This document shows positions 42,899-50,257 of a stretch of 64,000 nt of DNA, in pieces. Position 1 is the stretch's first letter; every line of letters starts with the position of its first letter. The notes under the pieces are model-generated. The model had not been told where the DNA came from, searched no databases, and was given only the letters and a program-made list of their open reading frames with translations. Where the stretch lies: contig CAZIOH010000022.1 of assembly GCA_964540815.1 (NCBI GenBank), forward strand, positions 11,764 through 75,763. The letters are read 5' to 3'. Both the position numbers and the translations under genes were made by a program. The DNA comes from CAZIOH01 sp964540815. Lineage in GTDB: Bacteria; Myxococcota_A; Polyangia; Fen-1088.

Positions 42899-43827
42899 CA
42901 GAATCGGACCGAGGCTGCCGCTCCCATGATTCCGGGCCCGACGACGGGAGCGAAGGCCATCCCGCCCTCGATCGCCTTCTCGGCCGTGGCCCTGTGCTCG
43001 GGCGCGCTCGACGACAGCCCGATCGCGAGCATCACCGCCCCCGTCACCAGCGCCGCCCCACCGGCCACGCCGAAGATCTTGGCCAGCGTGTCCAGGCTCT
43101 TGCCGTCCGACTGCAGCGACGGGTCGTAGGTCTTCATCGCGTTCGAGTCCTCGGACAGCTGGTCGCCCTTCTTCTTGGCGAGGTATCCGGTGATCCCGGC
43201 GGTGATCAGCGCGGCGCCACCGATCGACCCGACGACGATCCCGACCACCGTCGTCGCGCCGATGCCCTCCTCGGACACGGCCTGGGAGGTCGGCGGCCGG
43301 GAGGGCGCCGGGGCGACCAGGGTGGGCACGGAAGCGGTCGGAGCGGTCGGGACGGTCGTCGCCAGCGCCTTGCGCCGCTCGGCGATGGTCCGCTCGAGAT
43401 CGGCGATCTTCCGCTCGACGTCATCCCGGTTCCGCGCGTTGGGAGAGCGCTGCAGGTACCGCCGGTAGAAACGGAGCGCGTCGGGCAGCTGATCGTTCAG
43501 GCGGTACGACTGCGCCACGTTGTAGAGCATGGCGGGATCACCGCCAATCTCGTAGGCCTTCTGGTATTCCTCCACCGCCTCGGTGTACTTCTGGATGTCG
43601 TACGCCCGGGTGGCCTTGTCGTAGTGCATCTTCATCTCGGACTTCTGCGCGGGCGTGAGCTGCATGGCGAAGGCGTCGCGGCCGCTGGTGGCCCCCGCGG
43701 CCACCCCCACCACCGCGAGGCTCAACACCAGGACCAGGCGGCGGAGCGCTCGACCAGGGCCCCGCCAGGCATTGCCGCCACCTGGGCCGCCACCCGGCGC
43801 GCCCACCGAAAAAGGCCTTGAAGACAT
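42898..43827 (-). CDS. Exported TPR protein with two TM segments
   Basis: A 309-residue protein. A signal peptide lies at about residues 28-50 (RRLVLVLSLAVVGVAAG). A TPR-type region follows at about 60-130 (MKMHYDKATRAYDIQKYTEA, AYEIGGDPAMLYNVAQSYRL, ALRFYRRYLQRSP), then a coiled-coil-like stretch and two hydrophobic helices (TTVVGIVVGSIGGAALITAG and FGVAGGAALVTGAVMLAIGL). It is the first gene of a coupled trio with two Cys-rich lipoproteins. The ATG at 43827 has a GGGAG site. A similar architecture (PEGA/TPR) is frequent in Myxococcota. Likely an envelope assembly or scaffold protein. Confidence 0.72.
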   Translation of the reverse strand: MSSRPFSVGAPGGGPGGGNAWRGPGRALRRLVLVLSLAVVGVAAGATSGRDAFAMQLTPAQKSEMKMHYDKATRAYDIQKYTEAVEEYQKAYEIGGDPAMLYNVAQSYRLNDQLPDALRFYRRYLQRSPNARNRDDVERKIADLERTIAERRKALATTVPTAPTASVPTLVAPAPSRPPTSQAVSEEGIGATTVVGIVVGSIGGAALITAGITGYLAKKKGDQLSEDSNAMKTYDPSLQSDGKSLDTLAKIFGVAGGAALVTGAVMLAIGLSSSAPEHRATAEKAIEGGMAFAPVVGPGIMGAAASVRF

Positions 43828-43884
43828 TGACTCCCTGGTTGAACAGATACAGCGTTCGCTCGACAAAGTGAGATCCCCGCTCGC

Positions 43885-43914
43885 TTGGCAGTAGACAGCG
43901 TCGGGGCATACAGT
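43885..43914 (+). promoter_or_regulatory. Candidate promoter for lipoprotein gene at 44023
   Basis: TTGGCA and TACAGT separated by 18 bases in the 195-bp divergent gap between the TPR gene and the rightward lipoprotein gene. It is the best sigma70-like match that I see in this gap. Confidence 0.35.
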
Positions 43915-44022
43915 AACGTACCTCGCCGCCGCTGGGAAGTTGCCCGCCCCTTCATCCGCCCGCCACCACGTCACCGACGGGGATGCCCCCACCCCGGCCG
44001 GACCCGCCCCGAGGAGGTTCAC

Positions 44023-45009
44023 ATGCGCAGTCGTCCCCTGCTTGTCGCTGCGATCGTCACCCTGGCCCCCGCGCTGTCGCCCTGGCTCGGCTGCTCGACC
44101 GAGAAGGCGGCAGCCCCGCGGGCATGCCCCCCGGACTGCGATCAGCCCAAGATTCCGGCCGGGGTCCCGGCGTTCCAGGTCGCGAAGGACGAGAGCACCG
44201 GCCCCACGGACGGCCAGGACGTGACCATCCGGGTCGTGCTCAAGCAGAAGCCCCGCCGGGACGGAATCTACCCCGCGCTGCATTTCCTCTACCGCTACGC
44301 CATGACCCGCAACACCTTCGAACCGCGCACCTTCAACGGGGAGTTCTACGGCTCGGAGTCCGATGCGGCCGCCGGCGCCAACCCGCTGGCCAAGGTCTGG
44401 AAGGGTCAATCCGACAAGGGCCCGAAGTGCGACAACGCCATCCGGACCGAGCTGCCCGAGCAGGTCGAGAAGGCCTTCGCCTACAGCCTCAACCAGGGCG
44501 AGAACGAGGATCTCGAGGACACCTGCCACCTCGACGAGAAGAAGAAGATCGCGCGCATCGACGAGAAGTTCACCCACCGCCCGACCTTCAAGCTCGACGA
44601 GGCCAAGAAGGCGGTCGAGGTGCAGTTTCCCTACCTCGAGGCGGGCAAGGACGCCTACGTGAAGACCCTCTCCTTCAACTCGGCGATGACCTACTGGGCG
44701 GAGTTCACGAGCACCATGTTCCAGAAGTCGCAGGACCTGCAGCAGCTCACCTACGTCGGCCTGCTCGACGATCAGCAGGTCCTCAAGATCACGGTCACCC
44801 GCCCGGAGTTCGACTCCAAGCTGTCGACGGTCCAGGAGACCATCTCGAGCTTCGCCGCCATCACCTTCGCCAAGCTCGGCCTGCACAAGACCAACGACAA
44901 GGGCGCCAACAAGGAGCAGGAGGCCCACAAGACCAAGACCTACCTGAACGCGCTGTCCTTCCTGCCGAAGGACCAGGTCTTCGTCTCCCCCAAGCTCAAG
45001 AAGTCCTGA
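44023..45009 (+). CDS. Hypothetical lipoprotein
   Basis: A 328-residue exported protein. Signal (LLVAAIVTLAPALSPWLGC) ends in a lipobox Cys. The mature part has a few cysteines near the N-terminus (ACPPDCDQPKIP) and is otherwise a mixed alpha/beta soluble protein, rich in Lys and Glu (HLDEKKKIARIDEKFTHRPT, DEAKKAVEVQFPYLEAGKDA). No family recognised. The ATG at 44023 has a perfect GAGGAGG site five bases upstream. It diverges from the TPR-lipoprotein operon and precedes a small membrane gene on the opposite strand. Confidence 0.7.
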   Translation: MRSRPLLVAAIVTLAPALSPWLGCSTEKAAAPRACPPDCDQPKIPAGVPAFQVAKDESTGPTDGQDVTIRVVLKQKPRRDGIYPALHFLYRYAMTRNTFEPRTFNGEFYGSESDAAAGANPLAKVWKGQSDKGPKCDNAIRTELPEQVEKAFAYSLNQGENEDLEDTCHLDEKKKIARIDEKFTHRPTFKLDEAKKAVEVQFPYLEAGKDAYVKTLSFNSAMTYWAEFTSTMFQKSQDLQQLTYVGLLDDQQVLKITVTRPEFDSKLSTVQETISSFAAITFAKLGLHKTNDKGANKEQEAHKTKTYLNALSFLPKDQVFVSPKLKKS

Positions 45010-45014
45010 GCGGG

Positions 45015-45242
45015 TCAGCGCCCCCAGTGCGGCAGCGGGATCACCCCGAGGCCGAGCAGCACCCCGAGGATGCCGACCGGGACGAAGACCGAGGCGCGGA
45101 TCACCGCGGCGTTGAGCCAGCGATCCCGGGCGGTCTCGCTCGGCTTGTGCTGACGAACCAGCACCTGCGCGACGCCCGAGATGACCAGGATGGTGCCAGA
45201 GATCACGAAGAACTTGGGCATGAAGGCGAGCGCGGGGTTCAT
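45015..45242 (-). CDS. Small two-TM membrane protein
   Basis: A 75-residue protein with two hydrophobic helices (FFVISGTILVISGVAQVLVR and ASVFVPVGILGVLLGLGVIP) separated by a polar loop (QHKPSETARDRWLNAAVI). The ATG at 45242 overlaps the aminotransferase stop as ATGA, so it is coupled to it. No family recognised. Confidence 0.6.
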   Translation of the reverse strand: MNPALAFMPKFFVISGTILVISGVAQVLVRQHKPSETARDRWLNAAVIRASVFVPVGILGVLLGLGVIPLPHWGR

Positions 45243-46135
45243 GTCGGCTCCAGGGGGCGAGCGCGGGGGCGCGAGCCCGCGCCGGTCAGCTCGTCGTAGA
45301 GGGCCATGAGGCGTCGGGTCGTGGGGCCCGGGGAGCCGTTCCCGACGGGTGCGCCGTCCACCTGCGTGACCGGCAGGACCCCGCGGGTGGCGCTGGTGAT
45401 GAAGGCCTCGTCGGCGGCCCGGAGCTCGTCCGGGGTCACGTGGCCCTCCTCGAGGGCGATGGCGTGGGCGGCGCAGAGCGCGATCACCTTCGAGCGGGTG
45501 ATGCCGTCGAGGATGCCGACCGCCAGCCCCGGCGTGCGCACCGTCCCGGCGCGGACGATGAACAAGTTGCTGCTCGCCCCCTCGGCGAGGCTGCCGTCGG
45601 CCGCGCACAGGATCGCCTCGTAGGCGCCGGCGCGCCGGGCCTCGCCGACCGCCAGGACGTTGTTGAGATAGTTCCCGGACTTCACCGACGGATCCATGGC
45701 GCGAGGACTGTTGCGATGCACCGAGACCACCGCCACCGAGACCCCCTTCCGGTACATGTCGGCGGTGGGCGCCACCAGCGGCGAGACCAGCACGACGAGC
45801 TCGGTGTCGTCGGCGGTCGCGGGATCGAGGTCGCCCTGCCCGGGGCGGCGCCCCGCGCCCCGGGTCAGCATCACCCGCACCCGCGACTCGGGGTTGCCGG
45901 CCGCCTCGACCGTCGCCGCAACCGCCCGCAGGATCTCGGCGCGGGGCGGCACCCGCAGGCCGATGCGCTCCGCGGAGCGCTCGAGCCGCGCCAGGTGCTC
46001 GTCGAGCGCGAACAGGCGCCCGGACACGGTGCCCACGGTCTCGTAGACGCTGTCGCCATAGAGAAAGCCCCGGTCGAAGACGGAGATGCGCGCGTCTTCG
46101 GGCTTGCAGACCCGACCGTGAACGAACGCGCGCAC
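45239..46135 (-). CDS. Class IV (branched-chain/D-amino-acid/4-amino-4-deoxychorismate lyase) aminotransferase
   Basis: PLP-dependent fold-type IV enzyme of 298 residues. The N-terminal motif DARISVFDRGFLYGDSVYET is characteristic. The PLP lysine is in PSVKSGNYLNNVLAVG, and DGSLAEGASSNLFIV follows. A branched-chain or D-alanine aminotransferase or ADC lyase are all possible; the residues I see do not settle it. The GTG at 46135 puts the conserved start (VRAFVHGRV) at the N-terminus and has an AGGTG eight bases upstream. In-frame ATG 46192 and GTG 46201 are alternatives. The small membrane protein gene is coupled to its stop. Confidence 0.85.
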   Translation of the reverse strand: MRAFVHGRVCKPEDARISVFDRGFLYGDSVYETVGTVSGRLFALDEHLARLERSAERIGLRVPPRAEILRAVAATVEAAGNPESRVRVMLTRGAGRRPGQGDLDPATADDTELVVLVSPLVAPTADMYRKGVSVAVVSVHRNSPRAMDPSVKSGNYLNNVLAVGEARRAGAYEAILCAADGSLAEGASSNLFIVRAGTVRTPGLAVGILDGITRSKVIALCAAHAIALEEGHVTPDELRAADEAFITSATRGVLPVTQVDGAPVGNGSPGPTTRRLMALYDELTGAGSRPRARPLEPT

Positions 46136-46259
46136 CAATCCGACACCTGGTCCGCGATCCTGTCCGCCGTCGTGTCCGACATCCTGGGGCATGAACGGCA
46201 CACAACCTAGTACAGTTCACGGTCCTCGGCTATGCTGCCGGGTTCGGGGGCTCCTGTTC

Positions 46260-46880
46260 GTGATCATCCTTCGTGTCCGGTGTCGCAACCTCGACGAATT
46301 CGAGGAACATTATTTGCCCGACCCGCCCAACGGAGGCGTGTTTTGCCCGACCACGACCGAGCTTCCCCCCGGCACCTCGGTGGTGATCGAGCTCGCGTGC
46401 GATGGGCTGCCGAACAAGGTCCTCATCCGGGGGACGGTCCTGTCCTGGCGCCCGGCCCTGCCACGGATGCGGGTGCGGGCCGGGGCGGACGTCGAGTTCG
46501 AGACCGACGAGATCCCCAAGCGCGACTTCGTGCTCGAGACCATGCGGGGCTCGCGGCCCCCCACCCGCCGGCGCAAGCACACCCGGATTCCCATCGGGGT
46601 GCCGGTCAAGGTGCGCGAGAACAACCAGCTCGACGCCGTCTCGGCCGAGCTGCGGGAAATCAGCGTGAGCGGGGGCCTGCTGACGGGCTCCGTGCAGCCG
46701 GCCATAGGCACGGACATCGTCATGGAGCTGGCCCCGCCCGGCAGCGAGGCGCCGTTCGACCTGTCGGGGCGCGTGGTCTATCATGCTGGCCCGAATCAGA
46801 CCGGCGTTAAGTTTCTGTACCGAGAAGGTGGTGGCTCCCGGCGTCTGCGTGAGCTGGTGCGCCGTTTCAAGACACTGTGA
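46260..46880 (+). CDS. PilZ domain protein
   Basis: A 206-residue protein. The C-terminal half is a PilZ domain. Its c-di-GMP motif is RRRKHTRIPIGVPVKVREN (RxxxR), and the second motif is partly changed to EISVSGGLLTG from the usual D/NxSxxG. The N-terminal half (RVRCRNLDEFEEHYLPDPPN, GGVFCPTTTELPPGTSVVIE) looks like a second, degenerate PilZ barrel, as in Myxococcus tandem-PilZ proteins. Binding of cyclic-di-GMP is likely but not certain because of the altered second motif. GTG at 46260 is chosen over ATG at 46191, which would add a non-family N-terminus. The REC-EAL protein encoded at 27.6-28.8 kb could share the signal. Confidence 0.82.
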   Translation: MIILRVRCRNLDEFEEHYLPDPPNGGVFCPTTTELPPGTSVVIELACDGLPNKVLIRGTVLSWRPALPRMRVRAGADVEFETDEIPKRDFVLETMRGSRPPTRRRKHTRIPIGVPVKVRENNQLDAVSAELREISVSGGLLTGSVQPAIGTDIVMELAPPGSEAPFDLSGRVVYHAGPNQTGVKFLYREGGGSRRLRELVRRFKTL

Positions 46881-46944
46881 TCCCGTTTCGCATCGGAAGG
46901 CGCGTCGTCCGGCGGCGCGGCGAAGGTGCGTCAAAGGAGACCCG

Positions 46945-47523
46945 ATGCGACCACACGGAAGGACCACGTTCGGACGCGGCTGCGCAACGACCCGAGCGAT
47001 GGGGACGGGGACGGGGATGCCGGTGCGGTTGCGGGGCCGGTTAGCCGTCGCGATGGGGATGGGGCTCGTGCTCGGGCTCCTCGGGCTGTCCGAACGGGCG
47101 GCGCTGGCCAGCCACTACGCCGTGACCGACATCCCGTCGCTCATCTCGGGGAACGACGCCGAGAAGCTCAAGAAGGCGGGCGTCGCCACCACCGAGGACC
47201 TGCTGAACCACGCGGCCAAGCCCAAGGACCGCAAGGCGCTGGCCAAGGCCTCCGGTCTGTCGGGCCCGGCCGTGCTGAGCCTGGCACGGCGCTGCGATCT
47301 GCTGCGCATCAAGGGCGTGGGTCCCGAGATGGTGCTTCTGCTCGAGGCCGCCAAGGTGCAGAGCACCGCCGATCTGGCCAAGCAGGATCCTTCCGCGCTG
47401 ACCACGGCCGCCGACGCCGCCAACAAGGCCAAGAAGATCACCGAGAAGCCGCCGACCGAACCCCAGTTCGAGAACTGGATCGAGCAGGCCAAGCAGCTTC
47501 CCTCGGTGCTCGAGCTCAAGTGA
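46945..47523 (+). CDS. Exported DUF4332 (helix-hairpin-helix) protein
   Basis: A 192-residue protein. A hexamer-repeat-encoded N-terminus (TGTGM) leads into a signal-like hydrophobic segment (LAVAMGMGLVLGLLGLSERA). The rest is a DUF4332-type helix-hairpin-helix fold: GNDAEKLKKAGVATTEDLLN, ALAKASGLSGPAVLSLARRC, and LLRIKGVGPEMVLLLEAAKV. That fold typically occurs in DNA-binding or scaffold proteins; an exported one is unusual. ATG at 46945 has AAAGGAGA upstream. It lies 64 bases after the PilZ gene and 123 bases before the pseudokinase gene. Confidence 0.8.
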   Translation: MRPHGRTTFGRGCATTRAMGTGTGMPVRLRGRLAVAMGMGLVLGLLGLSERAALASHYAVTDIPSLISGNDAEKLKKAGVATTEDLLNHAAKPKDRKALAKASGLSGPAVLSLARRCDLLRIKGVGPEMVLLLEAAKVQSTADLAKQDPSALTTAADAANKAKKITEKPPTEPQFENWIEQAKQLPSVLELK

Positions 47524-47646
47524 GCGCGCGCGGCGTGCGGGCCCGCGCCGGGGCTCGACTCCAGGACATGCCACCCGCAACGCCGTCGCGTTGATCCCCC
47601 GACCTCCTCGGATCCCCCCCTCCCCAAAAAAGCAACGGACCCCCCA

Positions 47647-49626
47647 ATGAGGCAAGCCGATTCGTTCGAACCCGTGGCGGCCGCGAGTCACGTGCACCCG
47701 GGCACCCTGGTGGGTGGACGCTTCCAGGTCGAGGAGGAGCTCTCCGAGGAGACCGACGGTCCGGGGTCCGGCACCCGGCTCTTTCGAGCGACCGACACCC
47801 AGACATTCCCGGCCGCCGGCGACGGCCAGCCCGGCGAGAGGCTCCCGCGCGCGCTGCGCATCGTCCCGCTGCAGGTGCTCGCCGTCAGGCCCGAGGCGTT
47901 CCTCGAGCGGCTGGCCCAGGTGCGGGTGTTCCAGCACAAGAACCTCGCGGAGATCGTCGGGGTCGGTCGGGAGCGCGACTTCATCTACGTCGCCACCGAG
48001 TGGGTCGACGGCCAGACCTTGCGTGCCTTCATCGACGGCAAGCGCGCCGAGGGCCGCGGGGTCTCGCTCAAGGGGGCGTCGAACCTGGTGGCCCACGTCG
48101 CCAACGCGCTCGAGTATGCGCGCCCGATGGGGCCCCATGGTGCGCTCAACCCCACGCTCATCCTCGTGAACCGCACCGGTCGGGTGAAGGTCGAGGGCTT
48201 TGGTCTCTCCGCGGGCTTGCCGGGGGTGGCGCGGGTCGGTCACCCGGCCGGGCTCCCCGACACCCTGTACATGGCCCCGGAGCTGCTCACCGGCGCGCCC
48301 CCCACGGTGGAAGGGGACGTGTATGCGCTCGGGATGATCCTGTACGAGCTCCTCACCGGCGAGGGGATGCGCCATCCATACCGACCGGTCAGCGACGTGG
48401 TGCCCGGGATCCCGACCCCCGTGGATGCGGTGATCGAGCGCGCGCTGGCGTTGACCCCCGGGGCGCGCTGGGCCACCCCGGCCATCCTGAAGACGGCTCT
48501 CCAGAGCGCGGCCGCTGGGTTGCCGTTCAACCCCGAGGCCGGGCCGGCGCCGCACGACGAGGCGCAGGCCCTCTCCGGACCGGCGCCTCGGGGGTGGCCG
48601 TCGGCCTCGCCTGCGGGGGGAGCGCAGCCAGTGGGCGGAGCGCAGCCGGTGGGCGATCGCCCCGTCCTGGCTCTCCCGGTGGGGCCGATTCCCGGCAGCG
48701 GCCCGGTGGCGATGGCGGTGGCGGCCCCGGTCCCGGCCGGGCTCGCCGCCGGATCGGCCTTGCCGATTGGGCTCGCCGCTGGCCCCGGCGGAGCGCCGGG
48801 GAGCAACGACGATCAAGACGAGCGCTGGCTGGTACAAAAGGGCAATCTCGATTTCGGACCGTTCTCGATGGCCCAGATCCGCGCGCAGATCGAGCGCGGC
48901 GAGATCCTGGGGGACCACACCCTGCTCGACAGCCACTCTGGAGAGCGGGGGCTGGTCCGCGAGGTCCCGGGGCTGGGTGACCTGGCGAAGCACGCCCACC
49001 GCCAGATCGAGCGCACGCGGCGGGAGCACGCCGAGCAGCGCTCGCAGCAGACCCAGAAGAAGAAGTCGATGGCGACCACCGCGATCGTCACGCTGGTGGT
49101 GGCGCTGGTGGTGGGCAGCGGCCTGTTCTACGTGTTCTCGCGCCGAGACGTCTCGGGGGGGCGCCTGGCCTCGCGCCAGGAGGAGTCCGAGGTGGAGTCG
49201 TTCCTCAAGGGGGTCAAGATCGGCGAGATGAAGGCCACCGTCCGGCGCGGGACGCACCACGCCGGCGGGGCGGTCGCCGGTGCGGCCGCCGGGGGCCCGG
49301 ACGAGTTCAACAACGATTCGCGCTTCGGCGACGCCACCCGGGGCATGGCCCAGGGCGATCAGACGCTCGACGACGACCAGATTCAGACCACCATGATGGC
49401 CAACTACCGGCGCCTGATCCCCTGCATCGCGCACGCGCCGGGCATGTCGAACCTGGCCATCGACTTCGTGGTGCGCGGCTCGGGCAAGGTGAGCGCGGTC
49501 AAGGTGAACGGCCAGAAGGGCGGTCCCCTGCCCACCTGCGTCCTCGCGCGCATGCAGAGCTTCAACTTCCCGAAGTTCGACGGATCCAAGACCATCGCCA
49601 GCTGGTCCATGTCCATGGGCCACTGA
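47647..49626 (+). CDS. Pseudokinase - GYF_2 - TM - AgmX/PglI C-terminal fusion
   Basis: A 659-residue protein in four parts. Residues 20-290 are a kinase-fold domain lacking the catalytic residues. The ATP lysine site is RALRIVPL (Arg), HRD is HGALNPTLIL (Asp to Ala, Asn to Leu) and DFG is VEGFG. The C-lobe is well kept (TLYMAPELLTG, GDVYALGMILYELLTG). Residues 394-450 are a GYF_2 domain (WLVQKGNLDFGPFSMAQIRA, then ERGEILGDHTLL). Residues 475-497 are one TM helix, so the C-terminus is periplasmic. Residues 573-659 are an AgmX/PglI-type TonB-C-like domain (NYRRLIPCIAHAPGMSNLAI). AgmX/PglI are myxobacterial gliding or protein-glycosylation-linked names. The arrangement suggests an envelope-spanning regulator. 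Start ribosome site is weak. Confidence 0.82.
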   Translation: MRQADSFEPVAAASHVHPGTLVGGRFQVEEELSEETDGPGSGTRLFRATDTQTFPAAGDGQPGERLPRALRIVPLQVLAVRPEAFLERLAQVRVFQHKNLAEIVGVGRERDFIYVATEWVDGQTLRAFIDGKRAEGRGVSLKGASNLVAHVANALEYARPMGPHGALNPTLILVNRTGRVKVEGFGLSAGLPGVARVGHPAGLPDTLYMAPELLTGAPPTVEGDVYALGMILYELLTGEGMRHPYRPVSDVVPGIPTPVDAVIERALALTPGARWATPAILKTALQSAAAGLPFNPEAGPAPHDEAQALSGPAPRGWPSASPAGGAQPVGGAQPVGDRPVLALPVGPIPGSGPVAMAVAAPVPAGLAAGSALPIGLAAGPGGAPGSNDDQDERWLVQKGNLDFGPFSMAQIRAQIERGEILGDHTLLDSHSGERGLVREVPGLGDLAKHAHRQIERTRREHAEQRSQQTQKKKSMATTAIVTLVVALVVGSGLFYVFSRRDVSGGRLASRQEESEVESFLKGVKIGEMKATVRRGTHHAGGAVAGAAAGGPDEFNNDSRFGDATRGMAQGDQTLDDDQIQTTMMANYRRLIPCIAHAPGMSNLAIDFVVRGSGKVSAVKVNGQKGGPLPTCVLARMQSFNFPKFDGSKTIASWSMSMGH

Positions 49627-49647
49627 CAGAGTCGGGCGTTGCGGCTC

Positions 49648-49910
49648 GCGCGACGGACGGCCGACGATCCGGGCCGCTGGCTGCGCCGGCGCTGCGGTCC
49701 GCTCCTCACATACGCACGAGTATGCTCCGGTGCGGTCCTCGCGCCGGCTTCGCCATCGACCCGGCTTTTCGGCCGAGTTCTAAGCAACCCCTACGGACCG
49801 GGGTTTACGGTTCCCGCCGCAGGCGGCGGGTGAGGGTCCGCGGACTGCGGGATTGGAGGTCGGGAAAGGCTTGGGGGCGGGCGGCCCGGATCGTCGGCCG
49901 TCCGTCGCGC
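49648..49910. repeat. 263-bp element bounded by perfect 30-bp inverted repeats
   Basis: A 30-base arm at 49648-49677 is exactly complementary to 49881-49910. The arms contain ACGGCCGACGATCCGGGCC. The 203-base interior holds an 8-bp stem CCCGCCGC-AG-GCGGCGGG and no good ORF. It starts 22 bases after the pseudokinase stop and ends 17 bases before the small minus-strand gene's stop, so it fills almost the entire convergent gap. No transposase, and no target-site duplication is obvious. Confidence 0.85.
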
Positions 49911-49926
49911 AGGCCGCAAAGTCACT

Positions 49927-50211
49927 CTAAGAGCGGCCGAAGCCGGCGGGGCGATCCTTGGGTGCGGAAGGAGCGGCCAGCTTGAAGCCGAGGATGTCCT
50001 CGTAGGCGAAGACGTAGCGCTCGTCCTTGGAGGTCTGCAGCGCAATGAACCCCTCGCGCAGGTCGAGGCGGTTCAGGCGACCGATGGTCATGATCTCGCC
50101 CTGGGTCTGGACGAAGCACGTGGCCTCGCGCTCCTCGCGGATGGCGATGGTGTGGCCATTGAGCTTGGCGCCTTCCGCCTCCCAGACCTGAACGATGGTT
50201 TCCCGAGTCAT
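49927..50211 (-). CDS. Small conserved-looking protein, unknown
   Basis: A 94-residue soluble protein (TRETIVQVWEAEGAKLNGHT, GEIMTIGRLNRLDLREGFIA, ERYVFAYEDILGFKL), with a C-terminal Pro/Lys tail. The sequence has the strand-rich feel of a small barrel. The frame is open upstream to 50373, but the ATG at 50211 gives a clean N-terminus. It lies 46 bases after nnrDE on the same strand and may be the last gene of that operon. No family recognised. Confidence 0.65.
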   Translation of the reverse strand: MTRETIVQVWEAEGAKLNGHTIAIREEREATCFVQTQGEIMTIGRLNRLDLREGFIALQTSKDERYVFAYEDILGFKLAAPSAPKDRPAGFGRS

Positions 50212-50257
50212 GGGTCGAGCATACAACAGTCCAGGGCGTCGGTCGGAACCGGGGGCC

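Noticed and set aside
49648..49910. Insertion sequence
   Set aside because: Thirty-base inverted ends look IS-like, but the 203-base interior is too small for a transposase and no coding frame is credible.
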